Assembly (NCBI GenBank): GCA_001304035.1
Contig: LJUD01000032.1
Location: 1 to 24,603, forward strand
Direction of reading: 5' to 3'
Source of the DNA: a bacterium SM23_31
GTDB taxonomy: Bacteria > SM23-31
DNA length: 24,603 nt
Made by a program: the position numbers and the translations under genes. Under the pieces are notes generated by a model. That model made no database searches. It worked only from the letters and a program-made list of their open reading frames with translations, and was not told the origin of the DNA. Shown here in pieces: positions 14,368 through 21,905 of this stretch (positions within the stretch are counted from its first letter, which is position 1; the number at the start of each line of letters is the position of its first letter).

Positions 14368-14616
14368 GTATATAACTACCAATGCGAGACAAAGTTCCCT
14401 GATTTTTTATTTTACTATCAGGAATTTTGTAAAAATTATTTTTATTCGTTTTTACAATGTTAATCCATCCCGCCGAGCGGCAGGAATGCACGGCAGTTTT
14501 TTCATAACGAATATAAATAATATGCGTATTTAACTCACAAAATCAATATATATTGACAAAACATAAAAAATCTATATTTATTATAACGATCCAATATTCG
14601 TTTTGTTGCAATATAG

Positions 14617-15630
14617 TTATTTATTAAAAATACTTTTAAATTTTTGAATAAGCAATGTTATTATCATTTTGTCACTGCGGTACCCGGTTTTCAGATGGGT
14701 ATCCGCTTCGAGAACTGCTTCTAATAGTATTAGAATATCGTCAATAGAAATTTGTGCGGCTTGCTGCACGTATCTATTAAACCTAAAATAAGGCACTTTT
14801 ACAATTTTGGCAATTTCATTGCTTTTAATACTCCGTGCGCTGTAGAGCTTAATTTTTAATAATATTGTTAAATGCCGTACAATCATAACGAAAATACGCG
14901 GTGCACTCTCGTTATATAAAATGAATTGCTGCAGGAACTCAAGCGTTTTTATGCTGTCGGTCTCACACAAGGCATGCATGAATTCAAATATATTGAAACT
15001 GCGGCTTGCATATATAATCTCAATAATATCATCCTCAGACAACTCTTTTTCCGCTTGAGCGAAGAGTTGAATTTTTTCGAATTCGTTCACATAGTTTCGC
15101 AGGGCAGGTTCTGTTGAGTCTTTGAGTACGTACAGCGCATCGTTATTCATTGAAAAATCCAATTTTGCCGCATACTCTCGAAGCCAGGCAATCAGTTGAT
15201 TGTCATAGAGTATGGGAAAATTATACCACGCAGCGTTCTCCTTGAGAAATTTAACTGCAGGAATTCGTTCATCGAGTTTTTCGTCTTCAAGGATCACCGT
15301 AGTTGAAATCCGCGGATTCTTAACATATCCTTCTAAAATATTCCAGCATTCGCTGTTCATTTTCCGGGCGTCTTTAATAAGAATAAACTCTTTATCAGTA
15401 AAAAGCGAATACGAAACAAGGTTTATATTGAGTTCACCGGCGTCAATTTCATCTCCAAAAAGTTTCTTAACGGCAATAGTGTCCTTTCCGGCCGATTCGC
15501 TTTTATTGAGTATCAAATTTACTGCGGTTTCGCGCAGATAATCTTCTGCACCGGTGATAACATACACCGGCATCAAAGGAGCACTTTTAATTGCCCTTAA
15601 ATGTTCGCGATATGTTTGTTTCTTATTCAT
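14617..15630 (-). CDS. holA: DNA polymerase III delta subunit
   Basis: Clamp-loader subunit of 337 residues that opens the beta sliding clamp for the replicative polymerase. It follows the delta pattern: PVYVITGAEDYLRETAVNLI near the N-terminus (residues ~21-40, the Walker-like region that does not bind ATP), NLVSYSLFTDKEFILIKDAR (the clamp-contacting part), a middle helical domain (LIAWLREYAAKLDFSMNNDA), and a C-terminal collar domain ending in DTHLKTGYRSDKMIITLLIQ. The length is normal. It stands as a single gene between the sigma gene and the symporter unit, with a short dispersed repeat in front. Confidence 0.92.
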   Translation of the reverse strand: MNKKQTYREHLRAIKSAPLMPVYVITGAEDYLRETAVNLILNKSESAGKDTIAVKKLFGDEIDAGELNINLVSYSLFTDKEFILIKDARKMNSECWNILEGYVKNPRISTTVILEDEKLDERIPAVKFLKENAAWYNFPILYDNQLIAWLREYAAKLDFSMNNDALYVLKDSTEPALRNYVNEFEKIQLFAQAEKELSEDDIIEIIYASRSFNIFEFMHALCETDSIKTLEFLQQFILYNESAPRIFVMIVRHLTILLKIKLYSARSIKSNEIAKIVKVPYFRFNRYVQQAAQISIDDILILLEAVLEADTHLKTGYRSDKMIITLLIQKFKSIFNK

Positions 15631-15639
15631 AAACCATAA

Positions 15640-15727
15640 GAGTGTCGAATGTCGAAGTACGAATGTCGAATATCGAAGTGTGATTATCTAATGATTTAAA
15701 AATTCGCAATTCGTAATTCGTAATTAT
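15640..15727. repeat. Short dispersed repeat upstream of holA
   Basis: Direct strings GTGTCGAATGTCGAAG, TACGAATGTCGAATATCGAAG and ATTCGCAATTCGTAATTCGTAATTAT. Such low-complexity CGAA/AATTCG arrays are common noncoding filler in FCB-group genomes. It separates holA from the symporter subunit gene. Confidence 0.6.
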
Positions 15728-15736
15728 AAATTGGTT

Positions 15737-15859
15737 TTAACCTTTGTTGTTTGCCGATTTACTTTTTTCACGTTTCATTGCCGTTATCAAGGCAAGTATC
15801 AATCCTCCCAATACAATACCGCCCATAAGAACCAGCATTATAATCGCAGACGGATTCAT
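15737..15859 (-). CDS. Small MetS-like subunit of the NSS transporter
   Basis: A 40-residue membrane protein: MNPSAIIMLVLMGGIVLGGL, then ILALITAMKREKS and a short polar tail. One hydrophobic helix followed by a positive cytoplasmic end is the layout of the MetS-type small subunit that accompanies some neurotransmitter:sodium symporters (MetPS of Corynebacterium, which imports methionine and alanine). Its ATG overlaps the TGA of the transporter gene (ATGA), and GGAGAAACACA precedes it, so the two are co-translated. It is short, but its position, overlap, ribosome site and composition make it convincing. Confidence 0.75.
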   Translation of the reverse strand: MNPSAIIMLVLMGGIVLGGLILALITAMKREKSKSANNKG

Positions 15860-17304
15860 TGTGTTTCTCCTTCAAAAGTTTGGTTCATGAGCCACTTATT
15901 AATGGCGATAAATATGATGATAGCCAATCCCCACTGCAAGAGGCATGTACCCACACTGAAGGAACTGAAAATGTCGGTCCAGCCGCCAGCCTGAGAGAAC
16001 CACCACCATATCAGCACAACGAATTGCACCGGTATTAAAAACACAATCACATCAAAGAATCTCCCGAGGTTAATATCATTGCCCTCGAGGTTAATAAAGT
16101 TTTCCCGGAAACGTTTTACACCGTATTTTATTGCTGCAAGGGCAATAAAAAATCCGCTCAACATCAATCCGAGACTCCAGACCCAGTCCTGGTTCTCAAA
16201 AAAGCCCATGCTGAGCGCCGATGGAACACCGAGAACGAATGCAACGCTGCCGACCATTATTATCGCCTTCTTTCTTGTCAATCCCATATCCATAAATATT
16301 CGGGTTGTAAGCTCTATCATGGATATTAGTGAAGAAACGGCAGCAAAACTGAGAGCAAGGAAAAACAAAGTGAGAAAAAATCTGCCGCCTGCAATCTGGT
16401 TAAATAATTGGGGGATCCATATAAATGTTAAGCCGGTATTTGCGGGACCCGGTTCCTGCACCAACTGCACCGGGTCCGCATAAGCAGACCCCAGTGCAAA
16501 AACCACCGGCACAATAGTCAGTGCGGCGATAAGCGAAACTGTATAATCACCAAATCCGATAATACCCGAATTAAGTACTATATCCTCTTTCTGTTTCATA
16601 TACACAGCATAGGTTAAAATCAATCCCCATCCGGCGCCTGTCGACCAGGCGGACTGCGTAAGCGCCTGCAGCCAAACCTCATAGTTAAATAACTCGCTTA
16701 ATTTTGGTGTAAACAGATAATTTACACCTTCCACGGCACCCGGTAAGGTTAAAGACCTGACCATCGCAATCAACAACAAGACAAAAAGTGAAGGAATCAG
16801 GAATTTATTTGCTTTTTCGATACCCCTTACGCCTTTATAAATAATATACGAACCGATAAGCATTGCACAGAAATGGAAAAACAGCGGCTGATATTGTGTA
16901 GCAATGAACGAATCCCAGTATTCCCGCCCTTGCTGTAAGAAGACTTTTCCGGTTATTGAAGCAGTAACGTATTTTATACACCAGCCTGTAACAACGGAAT
17001 AATAAAACATAATGCCCATTGCACAAAACCCGACATAGGTTCCCATCCAGCCGAATTTTTTTCCCATAATTGCACCAAATGCGCCGGCAGTACCCTTGCG
17101 CGCCCCTTTCCCCAGGCTGAATTCCAGTATCAAAAGAGGAATCGACCAGAGAAAAAGGAATATGATCCAGGGGATAAGAAATGAACCACCGCCGTATTTC
17201 GCAATTATACGCGGGAATCTCCAGATATTCCCTGTACCGACCGCCATTCCGAGAGAAGCAAGGAGAAGCCCGATTCGCGACGTAAAAAGTTCTTTCTTTT
17301 CCAT
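15856..17304 (-). CDS. Neurotransmitter:sodium symporter family transporter
   Basis: Sodium-coupled secondary transporter of 482 residues in the inner membrane, probably for an amino acid. Helix 1 holds the family signature LASLGMAVGTGNIWRFPRI followed by YGGGSFLIPW (substrate and Na+ site), and later elements are typical: EFSLGKGARKG, FYYSVVTGW in helix 3, QSAWSTGAGWGLILTYAVYM in helix 6, and SSLISMIELTTRIFMD in helix 8 (Ser residues for sodium). It has 11-12 hydrophobic helices. GTGAGGGTG precedes the ATG. The MetS-like gene overlaps its stop by 4 nt, which suggests methionine or a small neutral amino acid as substrate; specificity is inferred, not seen. Confidence 0.93.
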   Translation of the reverse strand: MEKKELFTSRIGLLLASLGMAVGTGNIWRFPRIIAKYGGGSFLIPWIIFLFLWSIPLLILEFSLGKGARKGTAGAFGAIMGKKFGWMGTYVGFCAMGIMFYYSVVTGWCIKYVTASITGKVFLQQGREYWDSFIATQYQPLFFHFCAMLIGSYIIYKGVRGIEKANKFLIPSLFVLLLIAMVRSLTLPGAVEGVNYLFTPKLSELFNYEVWLQALTQSAWSTGAGWGLILTYAVYMKQKEDIVLNSGIIGFGDYTVSLIAALTIVPVVFALGSAYADPVQLVQEPGPANTGLTFIWIPQLFNQIAGGRFFLTLFFLALSFAAVSSLISMIELTTRIFMDMGLTRKKAIIMVGSVAFVLGVPSALSMGFFENQDWVWSLGLMLSGFFIALAAIKYGVKRFRENFINLEGNDINLGRFFDVIVFLIPVQFVVLIWWWFSQAGGWTDIFSSFSVGTCLLQWGLAIIIFIAINKWLMNQTFEGETQ

Positions 17305-17328
17305 ATAAACACCCTCACTTTAAGAGAC

Positions 17329-17357
17329 ATTATAGCCCACAATCTTTTTGTTCTAAA
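17329..17357 (-). promoter_or_regulatory. Candidate sigma-70-type promoter of the NSS transporter
   Basis: On the minus strand a perfect TATAAT (17334-17329) lies 17 nt after TTTAGA (17357-17352). The expected transcript would start some 15-20 nt before the ATG, leaving the GTGAGGGTG ribosome site intact. The -35 match is poor, so this is a candidate only. Confidence 0.4.
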
Positions 17358-17959
17358 AAAAGTGTAAATTCCCGTATTGCAATCTTAATAATATTGTCAG
17401 ATATTATGAATCCTTGTCAAGCGTTATTTTTAAAAAAATAATACATTTCCGCCGGAGGCGGATCAGCCTCCGGGTGAACTATATTACACATGATTTTCTC
17501 TTTATGCAAGAGGAATATCCTCATATTTTTTAATTCTATTCGGGTGTTATCCCTAACAAATTGCTGTCAGTCTTCAGCGGTCAGCTTTCAGTTAAAAATG
17601 CGCAGACGACTGCCTTTTTTACTAAAAGCTAATTTCATTTTACTGAATAATATTTCTCTCCTGATTAATTCATTAATAAAATTATGATACTTGTTTAATG
17701 GTTGTTGACAAATTAAATATGCATTTTCGGTAGCCGCAGGCTTTATCCTGCGTTTATCACGCTATTATATGTTGTAATTTCACTATAAGCGCACACTAAA
17801 GTGTGCGGCTACCCTAAAATTTCTATAACCTGGTTTATTCATAAATTCCAATTCTGTCGTACACCGAGTACCCGGGATGACAGTCTTGTAATAATGCCAA
17901 TAATAACAATAACATATATCAACTAATAAACACTTTTATGAATTATGCAGGCTCATATA
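17358..17959. other. Repeat-bearing spacer between pgeF and the transporter
   Basis: About 600 nt with no gene. It has a TTCCGCCGGAGGCGGATCAG palindrome plus GCCTCCGG (17449-17475), TCTTCAGCGGTCAGCTTTCA (17571 on; the same kind of string is inside the FMN_bind-like gene), the GGTAGCCGC element (17729-17813), and a CGAGTACCCGGGATGACAG string (17864 on). Confidence 0.6.
17729..17813. repeat. GGTAGCCGC...GCGGCTACC inverted-repeat element
   Basis: An 85-bp segment with 9-bp inverted ends (GGTAGCCGC and GCGGCTACC). Next to each end is an internal hairpin: GCAGG-CTTTAT-CCTGC on the left, GCACACT-AA-AGTGTGC on the right. Such symmetric small elements are probably non-autonomous dispersed repeats. 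Confidence 0.65.
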
Positions 17960-18724
17960 TTATTGCAGGCCCACAATACTCACATTCCGCCCTGTTCTCA
18001 GTTTGTCACGCCGTGCGCTGTAAAAAAGGTCATCACGGCAGTAAGTACATTCAGATGCAATTTCAATATTCAAATGCGGTATCTTCAATAATGCTAATTG
18101 TTTACCTGCGGCGTTTCCCATATCAAGTTTGTATGCACCATTATTTATTGAACCAAGAGATTCTGAGGAGAACTTACCGGCAACATCTTCTTTTACCGTA
18201 TAGCAGCAGGCTTGTATAAACGGAGCAATCGCAATAATTAAATTTCGTGGTTTTGAGTTAAACAGTTTTTGCATTTTTTCAATTGTCTTACCGATAACGT
18301 TATTACATAATCCCCGCCACCCGGCATGTACAAGTCCTATTGCTTTTGCACATGGATCGTATATGAAAACCGATAGACAATCAGCCGTTACTACCCTTAA
18401 ATAGAGATTCTTTAGATTGGTAACAATCCCGTCACCCTCTCCGAGTATTCCCGGCTGGCGCGCATGTACGATATGGTCGCCATGTACCTGATGTATACGG
18501 GCAATATGGTCTACGGGAATATGTAAAGCGTTATACCATTGCTTTTCCGAGCGGAAATATCTTTCCCGGCGTTCTTCTTCAGGCAGGTTAATCCGCCTCC
18601 GGCGGACAGGATTCGGCTCAGGAACTGTAGAATGACGGGTGCTTACGCAGGCATGCACTTCAGGGAATCGCTCAAAAATGGCAAATCTATAGGGTTTGAA
18701 TCTTCCGATGGGGATGACTTTCAT
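17960..18724 (-). CDS. pgeF: Polyphenol oxidase/laccase-domain protein (PgeF/YfiH)
   Basis: Cytoplasmic zinc-dependent enzyme of 254 residues from the YfiH family, known as peptidoglycan editing factor in E. coli and as a purine nucleoside phosphorylase/adenosine deaminase in other members. Motifs in order: HACVSTRH, RIHQVHGDHIV, VVTADCLSVFIYDP, GLVHAGWRGLCNNVI, IQACCYTVKEDV, and a final CRDDLFYSARRDKLRTGRN. The zinc ligands His/Cys/His of QVHG, ADC and HAGW are all kept. The start at 18724 has AGGA five nt upstream. An in-frame dispersed palindrome (18589-18613) encodes PNPVRRRRIN in the loop where homologues usually have (G)PFASLNLG. It lies about 100 nt downstream of larE on the same strand. 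Confidence 0.88.
   Translation of the reverse strand: MKVIPIGRFKPYRFAIFERFPEVHACVSTRHSTVPEPNPVRRRRINLPEEERRERYFRSEKQWYNALHIPVDHIARIHQVHGDHIVHARQPGILGEGDGIVTNLKNLYLRVVTADCLSVFIYDPCAKAIGLVHAGWRGLCNNVIGKTIEKMQKLFNSKPRNLIIAIAPFIQACCYTVKEDVAGKFSSESLGSINNGAYKLDMGNAAGKQLALLKIPHLNIEIASECTYCRDDLFYSARRDKLRTGRNVSIVGLQ
18589..18613. repeat. In-frame palindromic repeat inside pgeF
   Basis: TCCGCC-TCC-GGCGGA (18592-18606) with flanks TAA and CAGGATT is the same CCGCC(N)GGCGG palindrome that occurs in the spacers at 723-735, 10250-10264 and 17450-17463. In pgeF it is read as NPVRRRRI without breaking the frame. Confidence 0.65.
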
Positions 18725-18832
18725 AAATATCCTGAATAACTTGTTCAGAGAAAAACAAAGCAACAATGTTGGACCGGGACAAAAAGAAGAAAAATTTTAT
18801 CCCTCTGCACTCTCCTTTTCAACCGTTTACAT

Positions 18833-19672
18833 TTATTGTTGTTTAACGGTTAGCCTACCATCTTCATTGATTAGGACTTCATTCATACTTCCTGAGCGGA
18901 AACCCTCTAAATCCAGTGTGACATATATATAACCGATTTCTTTAAGTTTGCGAACGATTTTTTTTCTAATTGTTTCATCCATCATCTTAGAAAATTCATG
19001 TGTATCAAGTTCGATTCTTGCGGTCGTATCATAATGGCGTACTCTAACCGTATTAAAACCGAGGTCCGTAAGATAGTTTTCCGCCAAATCTATCATACGT
19101 AATTTTTCGGGAGTTATTCTTGAGCCGTAGGGGATGCGCGAGGCTAAACATGCTAAAGAGGACTTATTGTACGTAGGAAGTCCCAATCTCCTCGAAAGAG
19201 CCCTTATCTCATCTTTGCGTAAGCCCGCCTCACGGAGCGGACTCCTGACGGAATATTTTTCCCTGGCTTTTTCACCGGGACGGTAATCGCTTATATCGTC
19301 TATATTGGCGCCGTCGGCAAGAAATGTTATACCTTCTTCTTCAGCAACGCCAGCCATTTTACCGAAAAGTTCCGTACGGCAGAAATAGCACCGGTTTACA
19401 GGATTGTTGATATATTGAGGATTAGAATGTTCTTCAGTTTGAACAACGCGAATACGCGCGCCAATTTGCTCTCCTAACTTTTTTGCTTTCATCAGTTCAC
19501 GTTCAGGAAAAGAGTTGGAAACGGCTATCAGCCCAAGCGCTTTCTCATGCAAAACATCCGCCGCAACCTTGAGCAGAAAAGTGCTGTCGACGCCTCCAGA
19601 AAAACCGATAACAACACCACCCATTTCCCGCAAAATATTTTGCAGTTTTTTATATTTTTCGTCTAAATCCAT
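18833..19672 (-). CDS. larE: LarE-type ATP-dependent sulfur transferase
   Basis: PP-loop enzyme of 279 residues that makes the thiocarboxylates of the nickel-pincer nucleotide cofactor (lactate racemase and relatives). Seen: GVVIGFSGGVDSTFLL (ATP pyrophosphatase loop, residues ~19-34), NRCYFCRTELF (Cys95 and Cys98), LADGANIDDISDYRPG, and SSLACLASRIPYG (Cys175). In Lactobacillus LarE a single Cys in the last motif is sacrificed; homologues with a CxxC plus this Cys are reported to bind a [4Fe-4S] cluster and to act catalytically, and the three Cys here fit the second type. larA, larB and larC are not in the window. No clear ribosome site precedes the ATG. The pgeF gene follows on the same strand. 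Confidence 0.88.
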   Translation of the reverse strand: MDLDEKYKKLQNILREMGGVVIGFSGGVDSTFLLKVAADVLHEKALGLIAVSNSFPERELMKAKKLGEQIGARIRVVQTEEHSNPQYINNPVNRCYFCRTELFGKMAGVAEEEGITFLADGANIDDISDYRPGEKAREKYSVRSPLREAGLRKDEIRALSRRLGLPTYNKSSLACLASRIPYGSRITPEKLRMIDLAENYLTDLGFNTVRVRHYDTTARIELDTHEFSKMMDETIRKKIVRKLKEIGYIYVTLDLEGFRSGSMNEVLINEDGRLTVKQQ

Positions 19673-19777
19673 AACTTTATTTTCTATTTTGAATCAACTC
19701 ATAAGTTTTATAATTAAATATATTCCATAACTTTAGCAAAGACTTAATATCATCCCGTACAATATAATTAAAGCTCA

Positions 19778-19822
19778 TTCAGGCAGGATATACAGGATAT
19801 TTTATCTTGTTTATCATGTCAA
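19778..19822. repeat. Dispersed-repeat string between larE and the LpoA-like gene
   Basis: Contains CATTCAGGCAGGATATACAG and GATATTTTATCTTGTTTATC, a recurring kind of string (related to CTGTATATCCTG sequences) in many bacterial intergenic regions. A run of A (minus strand T-run at 19828-19822) nearby could end the LpoA-like transcript, but the stem is weak. Confidence 0.4.
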
Positions 19823-19853
19823 AAAAATAGATTTTTAAAATTAATCAAATTTT

Positions 19854-21905
19854 TTATTTCTGCTGAATTTTGGTAGAGTCTCTTTCAAAAAACTCGAGCA
19901 CTCCATTTTTATATTGCAAAAGCAGCCAATTTGATTTTTGGTTAGTATTATCCATTTCAATCGTTCCGCGGGCGGATTCCGGCATAGACCGAATACGCAT
20001 TAGATTTTCCCTAAAGCGTTCTCTCGATAAAGCACCGCTTACCCCGTTTAATATAAATATCGCTGCATCATATCCGTACATTTCGTCGATTCCCGGTGAA
20101 GCCCCCTTGATCCGACGGAAAATATCACGAAAATTTGACCATGGTGTATAAAAATCATCAATAAAATAATCGGAGGTAAAATAGAGTGTGTTGAAAGATC
20201 TTTTAATAAGGTCGAGCTTAGACATGTCGTACCATATGTTGTTGCCAAGCAGCATAGCATTAAAATTTTCATAAGCAAACTGATTGGGAATAATATAAAG
20301 GTCTTCCGGCGTAGTGATAGGAATAAAAATTGCGTCATAAGTATAAACCGAATAATCGAGGCTGTCCACCTCTCTGATACCCTCCTTTTTTCTTCTTGCT
20401 TCGAGATTATCCAGGTATATGTACCAGATTGAATCAAGTTCAGCAATGGTGAGGCTGTCCATAAAAACAGCAGTTAATGAATCCAAAAATTCTATTGTGA
20501 GACTATCTTGAATAATAGCAGTGGAATCCACAAGATTTTCCCGGATGAATATACGCAGCGAGTCTTTCATCATTATGTCATAACCAATCTTCCGGATATG
20601 ATTGAACTGGTATTTGTAATCGGTAGTTCCGGGATAATACCACTCCTGTGCGAGGATATTTCCGCCGAGTTTTTCGACCTCTAAAGCAAATCTTTGAGCC
20701 ATTTGTTCTTCGGGAACCCCGATAGGGCTTAATATTGCAAAAATATTGAATTTAAGTTCGTTTACAGCAAAATTCGCAAGTGCAGCGCCCTCTAATTCAG
20801 CAGAACCTTTAATCTGAAACAAGTAATCATTTATCTCCGTGATTTTCCCTTCATTATTACCCGTCATTACAACCGGGACCTTATAAATCGAAGCCGCTGC
20901 GCCTGCCAGAGCCTGTAACTTTGGATCAACGGGTCCCAAAATTCCTAATATCGACCTGTCTGCAGCAATATCCTTTATTAATGAGGGGAATTTGGAAATA
21001 CTGCCTTCAGTATCGATAGGTTTAAGTTTTATCGTATTTGCTGTTTTATTAATTCCGCCAGAGGCGGATCCGCCTGCGGCGAAAAATTGACTGAGCGCTG
21101 CGTCTGCGCCGTTAAAAATGCGCTTTCCCTTCTCCGCATATTCGCCATGAAACGGCATAAGGACAGCAATATACCGGTCACCGGATAATTCTTCCATAAT
21201 CAGGCTTTGCAAATCTGTTACAACGTTTTGAACAGCCCGGAACGTAATACGATCTTTAATGCTTTCGAGTATCGCCTGTGCTTCGTCCAATGCTCCTTCA
21301 TTAATTTTATTCTGTACAATTTTCATATCGACCAAAGCATGTATTTCAGGGTCATTGTAAAACCCTTTGAATTCGCCATACAAGTATTCAGGAATTTCGG
21401 GATCGAACAGATCTACAAATTTTTCAGCCGCCTGAGCCCGTATTACGGAGCCGTCTCCATGTGCGACGTTCCACAGCAATTCCTGCAGTGCAAAATAGTT
21501 CATTCCTTTATTAAAATATATCTCCGCCCGCAGCATCCTAGCATGCGAGACATAACGTGAATCGGGATAAGTTTTTAAAAGTTCCGATATGAGCGCAGAC
21601 GCCTCATTGTAATCCTTTCTGTCTCTCGCTATACGGCATTTAAGGTAGAAAGCCGCAGATGAGCGCTGATTATTGGAAAATCCCAGTATGTGTTCGATAA
21701 TATCCAATGACTGCTGATACCGCCCATTCTTATATTCCGATAGAGCAATGCTAAAAAGTGTATCCGCTTCTTGGATATATACTTTCTGTGCCTGCCGCGC
21801 TGAGGCAAAGATATGTGACGATACAATTATCGTAATGATTGCGGCTGTAAATAGCGTGATTTTTTTCATCGTTCTTATAAATATAGTTTTTCTGACCGGA
21901 TTCAT
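19854..21905 (-). CDS. TPR plus periplasmic-binding-protein fold protein (LpoA-like)
   Basis: Exported protein of 683 residues (or 671 from a second ATG at 21869). After a signal peptide (ITLFTAAIITIIVSSHIFAS) comes a helical TPR-like part (~45-215: LFSIALSEYKNGRYQQSLDI, YPDSRYVSHARMLRAEIYFN), then a type I periplasmic binding fold (~240-683: IAVLMPFHGEYAEKGKRIFN, GILGPVDPKLQALAGAAASI, VPVVMTGNN). This domain order is that of LpoA, the outer-membrane activator of penicillin-binding proteins, and of branched-chain amino-acid binding proteins; no lipobox is seen. A tandem 8-residue repeat (DSLTIEF-like) is inserted at ~465-505. A CCGCC palindrome (21053-21083) is read in frame as FAAGGSASGGIN. 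Its ATG directly follows the guaA stop (TAAATG), so it is probably co-transcribed. Ligand unknown. Confidence 0.75.
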   Translation of the reverse strand: MNPVRKTIFIRTMKKITLFTAAIITIIVSSHIFASARQAQKVYIQEADTLFSIALSEYKNGRYQQSLDIIEHILGFSNNQRSSAAFYLKCRIARDRKDYNEASALISELLKTYPDSRYVSHARMLRAEIYFNKGMNYFALQELLWNVAHGDGSVIRAQAAEKFVDLFDPEIPEYLYGEFKGFYNDPEIHALVDMKIVQNKINEGALDEAQAILESIKDRITFRAVQNVVTDLQSLIMEELSGDRYIAVLMPFHGEYAEKGKRIFNGADAALSQFFAAGGSASGGINKTANTIKLKPIDTEGSISKFPSLIKDIAADRSILGILGPVDPKLQALAGAAASIYKVPVVMTGNNEGKITEINDYLFQIKGSAELEGAALANFAVNELKFNIFAILSPIGVPEEQMAQRFALEVEKLGGNILAQEWYYPGTTDYKYQFNHIRKIGYDIMMKDSLRIFIRENLVDSTAIIQDSLTIEFLDSLTAVFMDSLTIAELDSIWYIYLDNLEARRKKEGIREVDSLDYSVYTYDAIFIPITTPEDLYIIPNQFAYENFNAMLLGNNIWYDMSKLDLIKRSFNTLYFTSDYFIDDFYTPWSNFRDIFRRIKGASPGIDEMYGYDAAIFILNGVSGALSRERFRENLMRIRSMPESARGTIEMDNTNQKSNWLLLQYKNGVLEFFERDSTKIQQK
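21053..21083. repeat. In-frame double palindrome inside the LpoA-like gene
   Basis: TTCCGCCAGAGGCGGATCCG then CCTGCGGCGAA joins two CCGCC...GGCGG units around GGATCC. It codes for FAAGGSASGGI in a surface loop between a helix and the next strand of the binding domain, and does not disturb the frame. The same palindrome family lies in spacers at 723-735, 10238-10265 and 17450-17475. Confidence 0.65.

Noticed and set aside
14392..14398. GGAACTT as ECF sigma -35 box for sigma autoregulation
   Set aside because: The start codon is only about 25 nt downstream, so a normal -10 and transcript start would fall at or after the ATG.
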